A DNA stretch of 64,000 nucleotides from Pseudomonas sp. PB101 (GCF_009764265.1 NZ_RWIR01000087.1:1-64000), one strand, 5' to 3'; positions 1 to 8,385 are shown, numbered from the stretch's first letter. Notes: generated by a model from the sequence alone, not told the origin. Numbers and translations are program-made.

Positions 1-242
1 AGTTCGGCCTCGGCGCCGGCCTCTGGACCCGCGACATCAACCGCGCCTACCGCATGGGCCGCGCCATCAAGGCCGGTCGCGTGTGGACCAACTGCTACCA
101 CCTGTACCCGGCGCACGCCGCGTTCGGCGGCTACAAGAAGTCCGGCGTCGGCCGTGAAACCCACAAAATGATGCTCGACCACTATCAGCAGACCAAAAAC
201 CTGCTGGTGAGCTACGACATCAATCCGCTGGGCTTCTTCTAA
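1..242 (+). CDS. Aldehyde dehydrogenase, C-terminal end (5' cut by window)
   Basis: Only the last ~79 codons are present; the reading frame is open from base 3 to the TAA at 240-242. The translation has the family C-terminus: VWTNCYHLYP, then GGYKKSGVGRE and a closing helix with HYQQTKN. This is the pattern of NAD-dependent ExaC/AldB-type aldehyde dehydrogenases. Being just upstream of eat and eutBC, it probably oxidises the acetaldehyde released by ethanolamine ammonia-lyase to acetate; PAO1 has the same order from memory (PA4022-PA4025). The catalytic Cys and Glu lie outside the window. Confidence 0.9.
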   Translation, partial: FGLGAGLWTRDINRAYRMGRAIKAGRVWTNCYHLYPAHAAFGGYKKSGVGRETHKMMLDHYQQTKNLLVSYDINPLGFF

Positions 243-257
243 TCGCGTAACGGCTAT

Positions 258-316
258 TCGCCAGCAAGCCGGCTCCTACAGACCGCGTAAACCTGTAGGA
301 GCCGGCTTGCTGGCGA
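258..316. repeat. Inverted REP pair (BIME), 24-bp perfect arms
   Basis: Arms at 258-281 and 293-316 are perfect inverted copies around an 11-base loop, with the core GTAGGAGCCGGCTTGCTGGC. The same core recurs at 37550-37637 and 38700-38785. It can fold into a strong hairpin at the 3' end of the aldehyde dehydrogenase mRNA, just upstream of the eat promoter. Confidence 0.9.
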
Positions 317-355
317 TGGCGCCCTATATGACACAACACCAAAGGCTGGCCGCTC

Positions 356-371
356 TGGCACGGGCCTTGCG
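356..371 (+). promoter_or_regulatory. Sigma-54 (RpoN) promoter for eat-eutBC
   Basis: The sequence TGGCACGGGCCTTGCG contains the -24 element TGGCACG (356-362) and the -12 element TTGC (367-370), with the invariant GG and GC at the canonical spacing. Transcription would start near 381, about 70 bases before eat. From memory, ethanolamine catabolism in P. aeruginosa needs RpoN and the enhancer-binding protein EatR, which fits. The regulator gene is not in the window, and its upstream sites were not identified. Confidence 0.85.
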
Positions 372-450
372 TACCCGTCATTCGGCATTTACCCCAACCC
401 GTCGTACCCGAAAGTCCAAAAGATCGAACAATAAAAAATAGAGAGGACTT

Positions 451-1824
451 ATGACTACTTCTTCCACACAGCTCAAACCCACACTCGGCACCCTGCATTT
501 ATGGGGCATTGCCGTCGGCCTGGTGATTTCCGGCGAGTACTTCGGCTGGAGTTACGGCTGGGGCACCGCAGGCACGCTGGGTTTTCTCGTCACCGCGCTG
601 ATGGTGGCGACGATGTACACCTGCTTCATTTTCAGCTTCACCGAACTGACGACGGCGATTCCCCACGCTGGCGGGCCGTTTGCCTACAGCCGCCGGGCCT
701 TTGGTGAAAAAGGCGGATTGATCGCCGGCATCGCCACCCTGATCGAATTCGTTTTCGCACCGCCGGCCATCGCCATGGCCATCGGCGCCTACCTCAACGT
801 GCAATACCCGGAACTGGACCCGAAGATCGCCGCCGTTGGCGCCTATTTCGTGTTCATGGGTCTGAACATCCTCGGCGTCAGCATCGCGGCCACCTTCGAG
901 TTGGTCGTCACCGTGCTGGCGGTCGCAGAACTGCTGGTGTTCATGGGAGTGGTCGCGCCAGGCTTCAGCTTCAGCAACTTCGTGCTCAATGGCTGGTCGG
1001 GCGCCAATGAGTTCACGATGGCCTCGATTCCCGGCATTTTTGCCGCCATTCCCTTTGCGATCTGGTTCTTCCTCGCCATCGAAGGCGCTGCCATGGCCGC
1101 CGAAGAAGCCAAGGATCCGAAACGCACCATCCCCAGGGCCTACGTCAGCGGCATTCTGACCCTGGTGTTCCTGGCCATCGGCGTGATGGTCATGGCGGGC
1201 GGCGTCGGAGACTGGCGTCAACTCTCGAACATCAACGATCCACTGCCCCAGGCGATGAAAGCCGTGGTTGGCAATAATTCGACCTGGATGCACATGCTGG
1301 TATGGATCGGCCTGTTCGGCCTGGTGGCAAGTTTCCACGGGATCATTCTTGGTTACTCACGGCAGTTTTTCGCCCTGGCTCGCGCTGGTTACCTGCCAAA
1401 GGGCCTGGCCAAACTCTCGCGTTTCCAGACGCCGCACCGGGCGATCCTGGCGGGTGGCGTGATCGGCATTGCAGCCATCTACAGCGATGGCCTGGTCAAT
1501 CTGCAAGGCATGACCCTGACGGCGGCGATGATCACCATGTCGGTATTCGGTGCCATCGTGATGTACATCATCAGTATGCTGAGCCTGTTCAAGTTGCGTA
1601 AAACCGAACCGAACCTGGAACGCACCTTCCGCGCACCCGGTTATCCGATCGTACCGGGGATCGCGCTGTTTCTGGCGGTGGTGTGCCTGGTGGCGATGGC
1701 GTGGTTCAACACCGTGATCGGCCTGGTTTTCCTCGGCTTCATGGTTGCCGGTTACCTGTACTTCCAGTTGACCGCCAAGCAACGGTCCGAGGCACCGGCG
1801 GACGCTATGCTCGAAGGTATCTAG
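451..1824 (+). CDS. eat: Ethanolamine permease (APC family)
   Basis: 457 residues of almost continuous hydrophobic segments, about 12 membrane helices, matching the APC amino-acid/polyamine/organocation superfamily. The N-terminus (LGTLHLWGIAVGLVISGEYF) and helix 1 with its GxxxSGEYFGW pattern are typical of Eat-type ethanolamine permeases. The ATG is preceded by GAGAGGA at a good distance. It imports ethanolamine for the two ammonia-lyase subunits encoded just downstream. Likely transcribed from the sigma-54 promoter at 356-371. A short hairpin separates it from eutB. Confidence 0.93.
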   Translation: MTTSSTQLKPTLGTLHLWGIAVGLVISGEYFGWSYGWGTAGTLGFLVTALMVATMYTCFIFSFTELTTAIPHAGGPFAYSRRAFGEKGGLIAGIATLIEFVFAPPAIAMAIGAYLNVQYPELDPKIAAVGAYFVFMGLNILGVSIAATFELVVTVLAVAELLVFMGVVAPGFSFSNFVLNGWSGANEFTMASIPGIFAAIPFAIWFFLAIEGAAMAAEEAKDPKRTIPRAYVSGILTLVFLAIGVMVMAGGVGDWRQLSNINDPLPQAMKAVVGNNSTWMHMLVWIGLFGLVASFHGIILGYSRQFFALARAGYLPKGLAKLSRFQTPHRAILAGGVIGIAAIYSDGLVNLQGMTLTAAMITMSVFGAIVMYIISMLSLFKLRKTEPNLERTFRAPGYPIVPGIALFLAVVCLVAMAWFNTVIGLVFLGFMVAGYLYFQLTAKQRSEAPADAMLEGI

Positions 1825-1826
1825 AT

Positions 1827-1854
1827 GCACCGGCACCGGGATTTTTGCCGGTGC
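1827..1854. other. Hairpin between eat and eutB
   Basis: GCACCGGCA (1827-1835) and TGCCGGTGC (1846-1854) are perfect inverted arms. No U-run follows, so it is more likely an mRNA-stabilising or processing hairpin between eat and eutBC than a full terminator. Confidence 0.6.
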
Positions 1855-1919
1855 CTGCCTAATCAAGGTGCACGCAGTCGTGAATTGAAGACTTGAACAT
1901 AACAGGAGGACACCGCCCC

Positions 1920-3314
1920 ATGGCCGCATTCGCCCATACCGTCGGCGCCCAGACTTACCGCTTCGACAACCTCAAGGAAGTGATGGCCAAGGCCAGTCCG
2001 GCGCGCTCCGGCGATTTCCTGGCTGGCGTCGCCGCGCTCAACGATGGCGAGCGGGTGGCCGCACAGATGGCGTTGGCCGACACTCCGCTGAGCCACTTCC
2101 TGCAGGAAGCACTGATTCCCTACGAATCCGATGAAGTCACCCGGCTGATCATCGATACCCACGACAAACAAGCCTTCGCGGTCGTCAGCCATCTCACCGT
2201 CGGCGGCTTTCGTGACTGGCTGCTCAGCGATGCCGCCGACGAACAGGTCCTGCGCGCCCTCGCACCCGGCCTGACGCCGGAAATGGTTGCCGCGGTCTCG
2301 AAGATCATGCGCGTGCAGGACCTGGTACTGGTGGCGCAGAAAATCCGCGTGGTCACGCAGTTTCGCGGCACCCTGGGCCTGCGCGGTCGACTGTCCACCC
2401 GCCTGCAACCGAATCACCCCACCGACGAACCGGCCGGCATCGCCGCGAGCATTCTCGACGGCCTGCTGCATGGCAATGGCGACGCCATGATCGGCATCAA
2501 CCCGGCCACCGACAGCATCGCCTCGATCTGCGCCATGCTGGAAATGCTCGACGCGATCATCCAGCGCTACGAGATTCCGACCCAGGCTTGCGTACTGACC
2601 CATGTCACCACGTCGATCGAAGCGGTCAATCGCGGCGTACCGCTGGACCTGGTGTTCCAGTCGATCGCCGGCACCGAAGCGGCCAATGCCAGTTTCGGCA
2701 TCAACCTGAGTCTCTTGAAGGAAGGCCATGAGGCCGGTTTGAGCCTGAATCGCGGCACGCTGGGCCGCAACCTCATGTATTTCGAAACCGGCCAGGGCAG
2801 CGCCCTGTCGGCCAACGCCCACCATGGCGTCGATCAACAAACCTGCGAAACACGCGCCTATGCCGTTGCGCGTCATTTCAACCCGTTCCTGGTCAACACC
2901 GTCGTCGGCTTCATCGGCCCGGAATACCTGTACAACGGCAAGCAGATCATCCGTGCCGGCCTGGAAGACCACTTCTGCGGCAAATTGCTCGGTGTGCCCA
3001 TGGGTTGCGACATCTGTTACACCAACCATGCCGAAGCCGACCAGGACGATATGGACACCCTGCTGACCTTGCTGGGCGTCGCCGGGATCAACTTCATCAT
3101 GGGCATCCCGGGTTCCGACGACATCATGCTCAACTACCAGACCACCTCGTTCCATGATGCGCTCTACGCCAGGCAAACACTGGGGCTGAAGCCCGCGCCG
3201 GAGTTCGAGCAGTGGCTGGCGAAAATGGGCATCTTCACTCAATCGGACGGCCGGGTTCTCTTCGGCGACAGCCTGCCACCGGCCTTTCGACAGGCCCTGG
3301 CGCAATTGGGATGA
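1920..3314 (+). CDS. eutB: Ethanolamine ammonia-lyase, large subunit
   Basis: 464 residues from the ATG at 1920, which follows AGGAGG at a suitable distance; an upstream in-frame start at 1893 would add an unlikely nine residues. The N-terminus (AHTVGAQTYRFDNLKEVMAK) and the whole length match EutB, the TIM-barrel subunit of the adenosylcobalamin-dependent lyase that splits ethanolamine into acetaldehyde and ammonia. eutC starts inside its stop codon. No microcompartment shell genes are nearby, so the acetaldehyde is presumably handled in the open cytosol by the aldehyde dehydrogenase upstream. Confidence 0.96.
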   Translation: MAAFAHTVGAQTYRFDNLKEVMAKASPARSGDFLAGVAALNDGERVAAQMALADTPLSHFLQEALIPYESDEVTRLIIDTHDKQAFAVVSHLTVGGFRDWLLSDAADEQVLRALAPGLTPEMVAAVSKIMRVQDLVLVAQKIRVVTQFRGTLGLRGRLSTRLQPNHPTDEPAGIAASILDGLLHGNGDAMIGINPATDSIASICAMLEMLDAIIQRYEIPTQACVLTHVTTSIEAVNRGVPLDLVFQSIAGTEAANASFGINLSLLKEGHEAGLSLNRGTLGRNLMYFETGQGSALSANAHHGVDQQTCETRAYAVARHFNPFLVNTVVGFIGPEYLYNGKQIIRAGLEDHFCGKLLGVPMGCDICYTNHAEADQDDMDTLLTLLGVAGINFIMGIPGSDDIMLNYQTTSFHDALYARQTLGLKPAPEFEQWLAKMGIFTQSDGRVLFGDSLPPAFRQALAQLG

Positions 3315-4147
3315 GTCACGACATGGATAAATTACCCTTCGATCCGCACAACCCATGGCTGGAACTACGGCGACTGACACCGGCGCGAATTGCCCTGGGC
3401 CGAACCGGCACCAGCATTCCCACGCGCGCCCAACTGGACTTCCAATACGCCCACGCCCAGGCGCGGGATGCGGTGCACCTGCCGTTCGATCATGCAGCAC
3501 TCGGTTCACAACTGACCGAGCGCGGGCGCGAAAGCCTTCTGCTGCACAGCGCGGCGATCGACCGCAACAGCTACCTGCAACGCCCGGACCTGGGGCGAAA
3601 GTTGAGTGAGGCGTCGACAAAGACCCTGCGCGAATACACTTCGGCACACCCTGGCGGGGTCGACCTGGTGATCGTCATCGCCGACGGACTGTCGGCATTG
3701 GCCGTTCATCGCCATACACTGCCCTTTTTGGCACGCCTGGATGAACAGATTGCAGCCGAAGGCTGGACGGTAGCGCCGGTGATACTGGTGGAACAGGGGC
3801 GCGTGGCGGTCGCTGATGAAATCGGTGAGTTGCTGGGTGCAAAAATGACCGTGATCCTCATCGGCGAACGCCCCGGCCTCAGCTCCCCGGACAGCCTGGG
3901 GTTATATTTCACCTACAATCCCAAGGTCGGTCTTACGGATGCTTACCGTAATTGCATCTCCAACGTGCGGCTCGAAGGCTTGAGTTACGGCATGGCGGCG
4001 CACCGCCTGCTGTACTTGATGCGCGAAGCCTGCCGGCGGCAGTTGTCAGGGGTCAATCTGAAGGACGAAGCGCAGGTTCAGACATTGGAGTCGGACGCAG
4101 GAACCGACATGAAAAGCAATTTCCTGCTCGACCCGCCGAAGGCCTGA
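3311..4147 (+). CDS. eutC: Ethanolamine ammonia-lyase, small subunit
   Basis: 278 residues from the ATG at 3311, which overlaps the eutB stop as ATGA, indicating translational coupling. An open frame extends upstream to 3212 but lies wholly inside eutB. EutC family signatures include LTPARIALGRTG near the N-terminus, DLVIVIADGLSALAV in the middle and GERPGLSSPDSLG later. It completes the B12-binding site with EutB. Confidence 0.96.
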   Translation: MSHDMDKLPFDPHNPWLELRRLTPARIALGRTGTSIPTRAQLDFQYAHAQARDAVHLPFDHAALGSQLTERGRESLLLHSAAIDRNSYLQRPDLGRKLSEASTKTLREYTSAHPGGVDLVIVIADGLSALAVHRHTLPFLARLDEQIAAEGWTVAPVILVEQGRVAVADEIGELLGAKMTVILIGERPGLSSPDSLGLYFTYNPKVGLTDAYRNCISNVRLEGLSYGMAAHRLLYLMREACRRQLSGVNLKDEAQVQTLESDAGTDMKSNFLLDPPKA

Positions 4148-4261
4148 ACCGCTTCCGCATTGCACATTCGTACCAGTTTCAGGCAGGATCGTTGCACGGC
4201 CGCCAAGGGTTTCCCATCGCCGTCAGAGATGCAAGACAGCCACTTGAAGACGAGACCTACC

Positions 4262-4723
4262 ATGCGGATTATTCAAGCGACCCTCGAACACCTGGACCTG
4301 CTGACCCCGTTGTTCGTCAAATATCGCGAGTTTTATGGCTCCCTGCCGTATCCGGACTCGTCGCGAGCGTTCCTCGAAAAACGCCTGCGTCGCAAGGAGT
4401 CGGTGATCTACCTGGCGCTGTCCGATGACGACAGCAACAAACTGATGGGTTTTTGCCAGCTGTACCCGAGCTTCTCCTCGTTGTCCCTCAAGCGCGTTTG
4501 GATCCTCAACGACATTTATGTCGCCGAAGACGCGCGCCGCCAGTTGGTCGCCGACAACCTGATCCGTACCGCGAAAAAAATGGCCAAGGAAACCAATGCC
4601 GTACGCATGCGTGTTTCCACCAGCAGCAACAATGAAGTCGCGCAGAAAACCTACGAGTCCATCGGATTCAAGGAAGATACCGAATTCAAGAACTACGTGC
4701 TGCCGATCAGCGACGAACTCTGA
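4262..4723 (+). CDS. GNAT-family N-acetyltransferase
   Basis: 153 residues from the ATG at 4262 (MRIIQATLEHL). The GNAT fold is visible: N-terminal strand and helix, a central strand with the WILNDIYVAEDARRQLVADN acetyl-CoA loop (an R-x-x-x-A/G variant), then a C-terminal RMRVSTSSNNEVAQKTYESI segment with the usual Asn/Tyr and GF ending. The substrate is unknown. It follows eutC on the same strand with a 114-base gap; PAO1 keeps the same order from memory (PA4026), so it may be co-transcribed with the ethanolamine genes. Confidence 0.85.
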   Translation: MRIIQATLEHLDLLTPLFVKYREFYGSLPYPDSSRAFLEKRLRRKESVIYLALSDDDSNKLMGFCQLYPSFSSLSLKRVWILNDIYVAEDARRQLVADNLIRTAKKMAKETNAVRMRVSTSSNNEVAQKTYESIGFKEDTEFKNYVLPISDEL

Positions 4724-4735
4724 ATCACCTGCACC

Positions 4736-4808
4736 CTGCTCGCGATGGCATCGACTGGATTACACTGGTCCAACGAGGCAACGGCATCGCGAGCAGGCTC
4801 GCTCCCAC
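4736..4808. repeat. Inverted REP pair (BIME)
   Basis: CTGCTCGCGATG (4736-4747) is inverted at 4785-4796, followed by GGCTCGCTCCCACC. It belongs to the 'GCTCGCTCCCAC' REP class, also seen at 44413-44437 and 56795-56820. It lies directly after the acetyltransferase stop. Confidence 0.8.
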
Positions 4809-4884
4809 CTGATCGTTATCAAACATCAGCCCTGCGATGACATTCCCCGCTACAATCTCGACGCGATTTTCACCACTCGCCTCG

Positions 4885-4940
4885 TATAATCCCGATATTC
4901 CCGGCTTGTAAGAAAAACTACCCCTATCCGTAGTCTTACG
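4885..4940 (+). promoter_or_regulatory. Probable promoter and leader hairpin of dedA-mtfA
   Basis: A consensus -10 TATAAT lies at 4885-4890; the -35 region is weak. Downstream, GTAAG...ACTAC (4908-4921) pairs with GTAGT...CTTAC (4930-4940) to make a short leader hairpin. The palindromic ACTACCCCTATCCGTAGT could instead be a response-regulator site. Function is inferred from position only. Confidence 0.4.
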
Positions 4941-4993
4941 CGAAGTCATCCGCACAGGCCTGCCGAGTCGGGCCGTCACCACAGGTGCTATCC

Positions 4994-5650
4994 ATGGATT
5001 TCAACCCGATCGACATCGTCCTGCATCTGGACGTGTACCTCGACATGCTTGTAGCCAACTACGGGGCATGGATCTACGCCATTCTGTTCATGGTCATCTT
5101 TTGTGAAACGGGCCTTGTGGTCATGCCCTTCCTGCCGGGCGATTCCCTGCTGTTCATCGCCGGCGCCGTGGCGGCCGGTGGCGGCATGGACCCGGTACTG
5201 CTCGGCGGCCTGCTGATGCTGGCGGCGATTCTGGGCGACAGTACCAACTACATCATCGGACGAACGGCGGGTGAAAAACTGTTCAGCAATCCGAACTCGA
5301 AGATCTTCCGCCGCGACTACCTGCAACAAACCCACGACTTCTACGACAAGCATGGCGGCAAAACCGTGACCCTGGCGCGCTTCCTGCCCATCATCCGTAC
5401 CTTTGCGCCCTTCGTCGCCGGTGTGGGGAAAATGCCCTACCCGCGCTTCTTTGCCTTCAGTGTGCTGGGTACCATCCTGTGGGTCGGCGGCCTGGTGACG
5501 CTTGGTTATTTCTTCGGCAATGTGCCGTTCATCAAGAAGAACCTGTCGCTGCTGATCGTGGGCATCATCCTGCTCTCGCTGGTGCCGATGATCATTGGCA
5601 TGGTGCGTGGCCGCCTGGGCGGTTCAAGCTCAAAAGCCGAATCGCGCTGA
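4994..5650 (+). CDS. DedA-family inner-membrane protein
   Basis: 218 residues from the ATG at 4994; a GTG at 4985 would add three residues. DedA/SNARE-associated family features: an N-terminal membrane helix, the re-entrant ETGLVVMPFLPGDSLLF segment, an acidic/aromatic loop, the FLPIIRTFAPFVAG motif, and C-terminal helices. These proteins are thought to move undecaprenyl phosphate or phospholipids across the inner membrane. The mtfA-like gene begins five bases after its stop, so the two are co-transcribed. Confidence 0.92.
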   Translation: MDFNPIDIVLHLDVYLDMLVANYGAWIYAILFMVIFCETGLVVMPFLPGDSLLFIAGAVAAGGGMDPVLLGGLLMLAAILGDSTNYIIGRTAGEKLFSNPNSKIFRRDYLQQTHDFYDKHGGKTVTLARFLPIIRTFAPFVAGVGKMPYPRFFAFSVLGTILWVGGLVTLGYFFGNVPFIKKNLSLLIVGIILLSLVPMIIGMVRGRLGGSSSKAESR

Positions 5651-5654
5651 CACG

Positions 5655-6467
5655 ATGTGGTCTCTGAGCGCCTGGCGTCGCCAGCGCACCCTGGCAAAGC
5701 ACCCGATTGCCGATGACATGTGGCAACGGGTGCGCCATCACCTGAGCTTTCTCGATGGCATCAGTGCAGCCGAAGACCAATGGCTGCGCGAAGCCTGCGT
5801 ACTGTTCCTTGAAGACAAACACCTGACCGCCCTGCCCGGCGTCGAACTGCATCAGGAGCAGCGCTTGCTGCTCGCTGCCCAGGCGCAACTGCCGTTGCTG
5901 AACCTCGGCGACCTGAACTGGTATCAGGGCTTCCACGAAATCATTCTCTACCCTGACGACTTCCTCAGCCCCCAGCGCCATCGCGATGCCAGCGGCGTCG
6001 AGCACGAATGGGACGGTGAACACAGCGGTGAAGCCTGGCAACAAGGCCCGATCATTCTTGCCTGGCCCGGTGTGATGGCCAGTGGCGGTTGGGAAGGCTA
6101 TAACCTGGTGATCCACGAACTGGCGCACAAACTCGACATGCTCAATGGCGTCGCCAACGGCCTGCCGCCGTTGCACCCGGACATGCGCGTCAGTGACTGG
6201 GCCAGCGTCATGCAAGAGGCCTACGACGACCTCGACCGGCAACTGGAACGCAATCCCGATGCCGAAACGGCCATCGACCCCTATGCCGCCGAAAACCCTG
6301 CCGAGTTCTTCGCCGTCACCAGCGAATACTTCTTCAGTGCCCCGGATTTGCTGCACGAAGCTTATCCACAGGTGTATCAACAGTTGAAGTTGTTCTATCG
6401 CCAGGACCCGCTGGCGAGGCTGAAGCAACTTCAGGCGCATGACCCTGTCTATCAGGCACACCAGTGA
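5655..6467 (+). CDS. mtfA: MtfA-like zinc peptidase (M90)
   Basis: 270 residues from the ATG at 5655. The zinc motif HELAHKLD is present and a downstream EYFF region carries the conserved Glu, as in MtfA (YeeI). The family acts as an aminopeptidase and, in enterobacteria, binds the glucose-PTS repressor Mlc; a Pseudomonas partner is not known to me. The N-terminus (WRRQRTLAKHPIADDMW) also matches the family. Tandem with dedA, as I remember for PA4029-PA4030. Confidence 0.9.
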   Translation: MWSLSAWRRQRTLAKHPIADDMWQRVRHHLSFLDGISAAEDQWLREACVLFLEDKHLTALPGVELHQEQRLLLAAQAQLPLLNLGDLNWYQGFHEIILYPDDFLSPQRHRDASGVEHEWDGEHSGEAWQQGPIILAWPGVMASGGWEGYNLVIHELAHKLDMLNGVANGLPPLHPDMRVSDWASVMQEAYDDLDRQLERNPDAETAIDPYAAENPAEFFAVTSEYFFSAPDLLHEAYPQVYQQLKLFYRQDPLARLKQLQAHDPVYQAHQ

Positions 6468-6580
6468 GCGCCATACGACTTCTGGTACATGGCGTCGACC
6501 CAGGAATATGCCTATAATCGCCGCCACTTTTTGGTCAATCCGGCCAAGTGTTTCTGGTCAACTAACGGGGGCAACGCCCA

Positions 6581-7108
6581 ATGAGCTACAGCAAGATTCC
6601 GGCTGGCAAAGACCTGCCGAACGACATCTACGTCGCGATCGAGATTCCGGCCAACCACGCGCCGATCAAATACGAAATCGACAAAGACAGCGATTGCCTG
6701 TTCGTTGACCGTTTCATGGCCACCCCAATGTTCTACCCGGCCAACTACGGTTACATCCCGAACACCCTGGCTGATGACGGTGATCCCCTCGACGTGCTGG
6801 TCGTGACCCCTTACCCGGTTGCTCCAGGTTCGGTGATCCGCGCCCGTCCGGTGGGCATCCTGAACATGACCGACGACGGCGGCGGCGATGCCAAAGTCAT
6901 CGCAGTCCCACACGACAAGCTGTCCCAGCTGTACGTCGATGTGAAGGAATACACCGACCTGCCAGCCCTGCTGATTCAGCAGATCGAGCACTTCTTCGCG
7001 AACTACAAAGATCTCGAAAAAGGCAAATGGGTGAAAATCGAAGGCTGGGCCGGCGCAGACGCCGCTCGCGACGCCATCACCAAGTCGGTTGCGGCCTACA
7101 AAGGCTAA
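6581..7108 (+). CDS. ppa: Inorganic pyrophosphatase (family I)
   Basis: 175 residues, the normal length of bacterial class A soluble pyrophosphatases. The Mg-binding signature DGDPLDVLVVTP and the substrate residues KYEIDKDSD and YPANYGYIPNT are intact. It hydrolyses PPi to drive biosynthetic reactions. The ATG follows GGGG/CAACGCCCA spacing. A strong terminator at 7142-7169 ends the transcript. Confidence 0.97.
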   Translation: MSYSKIPAGKDLPNDIYVAIEIPANHAPIKYEIDKDSDCLFVDRFMATPMFYPANYGYIPNTLADDGDPLDVLVVTPYPVAPGSVIRARPVGILNMTDDGGGDAKVIAVPHDKLSQLYVDVKEYTDLPALLIQQIEHFFANYKDLEKGKWVKIEGWAGADAARDAITKSVAAYKG

Positions 7109-7141
7109 GCCCGGCTGCAGCCTTTAGCTGCAAGCGGCAAG

Positions 7142-7169
7142 AAAAACCCCGGTTGATCCGGGGTTTTTT
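7142..7169 (+). terminator. Rho-independent terminator of ppa
   Basis: AAAAACCCCGG (7142-7152) pairs with CCGGGGTTTTTT (7158-7169) around a five-base loop, with a U-run on the + strand. Confidence 0.93.
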
Positions 7170-7200
7170 GTGGGCGCCTGATTCGCACGCCAAACATCCC

Positions 7201-7330
7201 GTTTAAACAAATTCAATCTCGGTTTTTTCTCGTTTAAAATTCCCCGGGAACGTCTTACATCCCGTCGTAAATTTCCCTCGAAATTTGAACGAGGCGTTTA
7301 TTCAAACCCTTACCAGCCGCCAGTAGACTC
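7201..7330. promoter_or_regulatory. AT-rich control region of the S24 repressor gene
   Basis: This stretch is clearly richer in A+T than its surroundings. It holds the palindrome GTTTAAAC (7201-7208), a related CGTTTAAA (7231-7238) and AAATTT repeated at 7269-7274 and 7281-7286 within TCGTAAATTTCCCTCGAAAT. Such clustered short palindromes before a repressor gene suggest autoregulatory operators; no -35/-10 pair stands out. Confidence 0.35.
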
Positions 7331-7336
7331 GTGTTC

Positions 7337-8083
7337 ATGAAAAAGAACACTAGCGGCCCACGCTTCAAGGCGCTCCTCGAAGCAGCGAGCATCACGACCA
7401 CCGGATTTGCCGAATTCCTGGATACGGCTCCGCAAAATGTACATAACTGGTACACCCGCGGCGTGCCCGCTCATTGCATGGAAGAGGTCGCCAGAAAGCT
7501 CTCCGTCAGCAGCAACTGGCTGAAAACCGGCGAAGGCTCGAAAGATGCCCAGCACCTGCGTCTGCTCGACGAGTCCGGCAACACCTTCGATGCCCAGACC
7601 ATCCGCGGTATCTACACGGTCATCGAGCCTGTCGACGTAGAGCTGCCGCTCTACAAGGAAGCTGTCACCGCCCCTGGCTCGAACAAAACCCACGTCATAC
7701 AAGACGCCGAGCAATCCATCCGGCTGCCCCGCAGCCACCTTGACTCCCTGGAAATCAACCACGCTGACGCCATTTGTGCCCTCATGAGCGGCAACAGCAT
7801 GGGAGAGAAAATTGAAGACGGTTCGACCCTGGCGATTGACCGTGGCCTGACCCAGATTGTCGATGGCGAGATCTACGCCATCGAACATGACGGCATGCTG
7901 CGCATCAAGTACCTGCACCGACTACCGGGCAACTCCCTGCGCCTGCGCAGCCACAACCGCGCCGAGTACCCGGATGAAATCTTCAGGGCCGCACAAATCG
8001 AAGAGCAGAACATCAGGGTACTGGGCTGGGTGTTCTGGTGGTCGACCCTGAACAAACGGCGGCCGGCGGTACCGTTTCTTTAA
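7337..8083 (+). CDS. CI/LexA-like repressor (HTH + S24 peptidase)
   Basis: 248 residues from the ATG at 7337; GTG at 7331 is an alternative. Residues ~8-55 form a Cro/CI-type helix-turn-helix (FAEFLDTAPQNVHNWYTRGV). Residues ~100-240 are an S24 domain with nucleophile Ser154 in SGNSMG and Lys191 in LRIKYL. The segment where such repressors are usually cut at Ala-Gly reads VELPLYKEAVTAPGSNK, with a Pro inserted between Ala and Gly, so RecA-stimulated self-cleavage may be lost. No phage genes accompany it. Its target may be itself or distant genes. Confidence 0.85.
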   Translation: MKKNTSGPRFKALLEAASITTTGFAEFLDTAPQNVHNWYTRGVPAHCMEEVARKLSVSSNWLKTGEGSKDAQHLRLLDESGNTFDAQTIRGIYTVIEPVDVELPLYKEAVTAPGSNKTHVIQDAEQSIRLPRSHLDSLEINHADAICALMSGNSMGEKIEDGSTLAIDRGLTQIVDGEIYAIEHDGMLRIKYLHRLPGNSLRLRSHNRAEYPDEIFRAAQIEEQNIRVLGWVFWWSTLNKRRPAVPFL

Positions 8084-8169
8084 GCGTTCCAGAATGCCCG
8101 TCGGCCACCCACCCGAGTGGCCGAGCGGCTCTGCGCGGCACTTCCCGCTGGGAATTTGCGTCAAACCTG

Positions 8170-8357
8170 CGTATGCTGCGCCCCACATTTGCGCATCAAC
8201 CCGCCTCGCGGCTCTGATCGCACTGACCTGGCAGATGATTTTCTCCCCAGGTCCCACAGCCGGACGCAAGATCCGGGTGTACGTTTTGAAGGCTGGCGCG
8301 GTTTACCAAAAATGATCCAAGCCAGTCCCCGAGAAGCCGGCCACAAGCCGGCTTTTT
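8170..8357 (+). ncRNA. Candidate structured RNA or long 3' UTR
   Basis: The 302 bases between the repressor stop and the DUF1016 gene hold no convincing ORF. Several complementary segments occur (CCTGG/CCAGG near 8228-8251, CCGG/CCGG near 8262-8278, CTGGC/GCCAG near 8293-8325) and they end in a terminator at 8335-8357. A TATGCT-like -10 lies near 8171. This could be a ~180-nt sRNA or simply the repressor's 3' UTR. I do not recognise it as a known family. Confidence 0.3.
8335..8357 (+). terminator. Rho-independent terminator
   Basis: AGCCGGC (8335-8341) pairs with GCCGGCT (8347-8353) around CACAA, followed by a T-run to 8357. It ends transcription from the repressor or from the candidate RNA upstream, 28 bases before the DUF1016 stop on the other strand. 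Confidence 0.85.
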
Positions 8358-8385
8358 AATGCCTCAAAGAAAGTGATTCAAAAAA

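Noticed and set aside
1863..3647. 594-codon open frame antisense to eutBC
   Set aside because: It mirrors eutB/eutC; no motif, no start context and shadow-type composition.
8110..8170. tRNA-like start (GAGTGGCCGAGCGGCT) after the repressor gene
   Set aside because: It resembles a tRNA-Ser/Leu D-arm, but no anticodon arm, T-arm or acceptor stem can be drawn.
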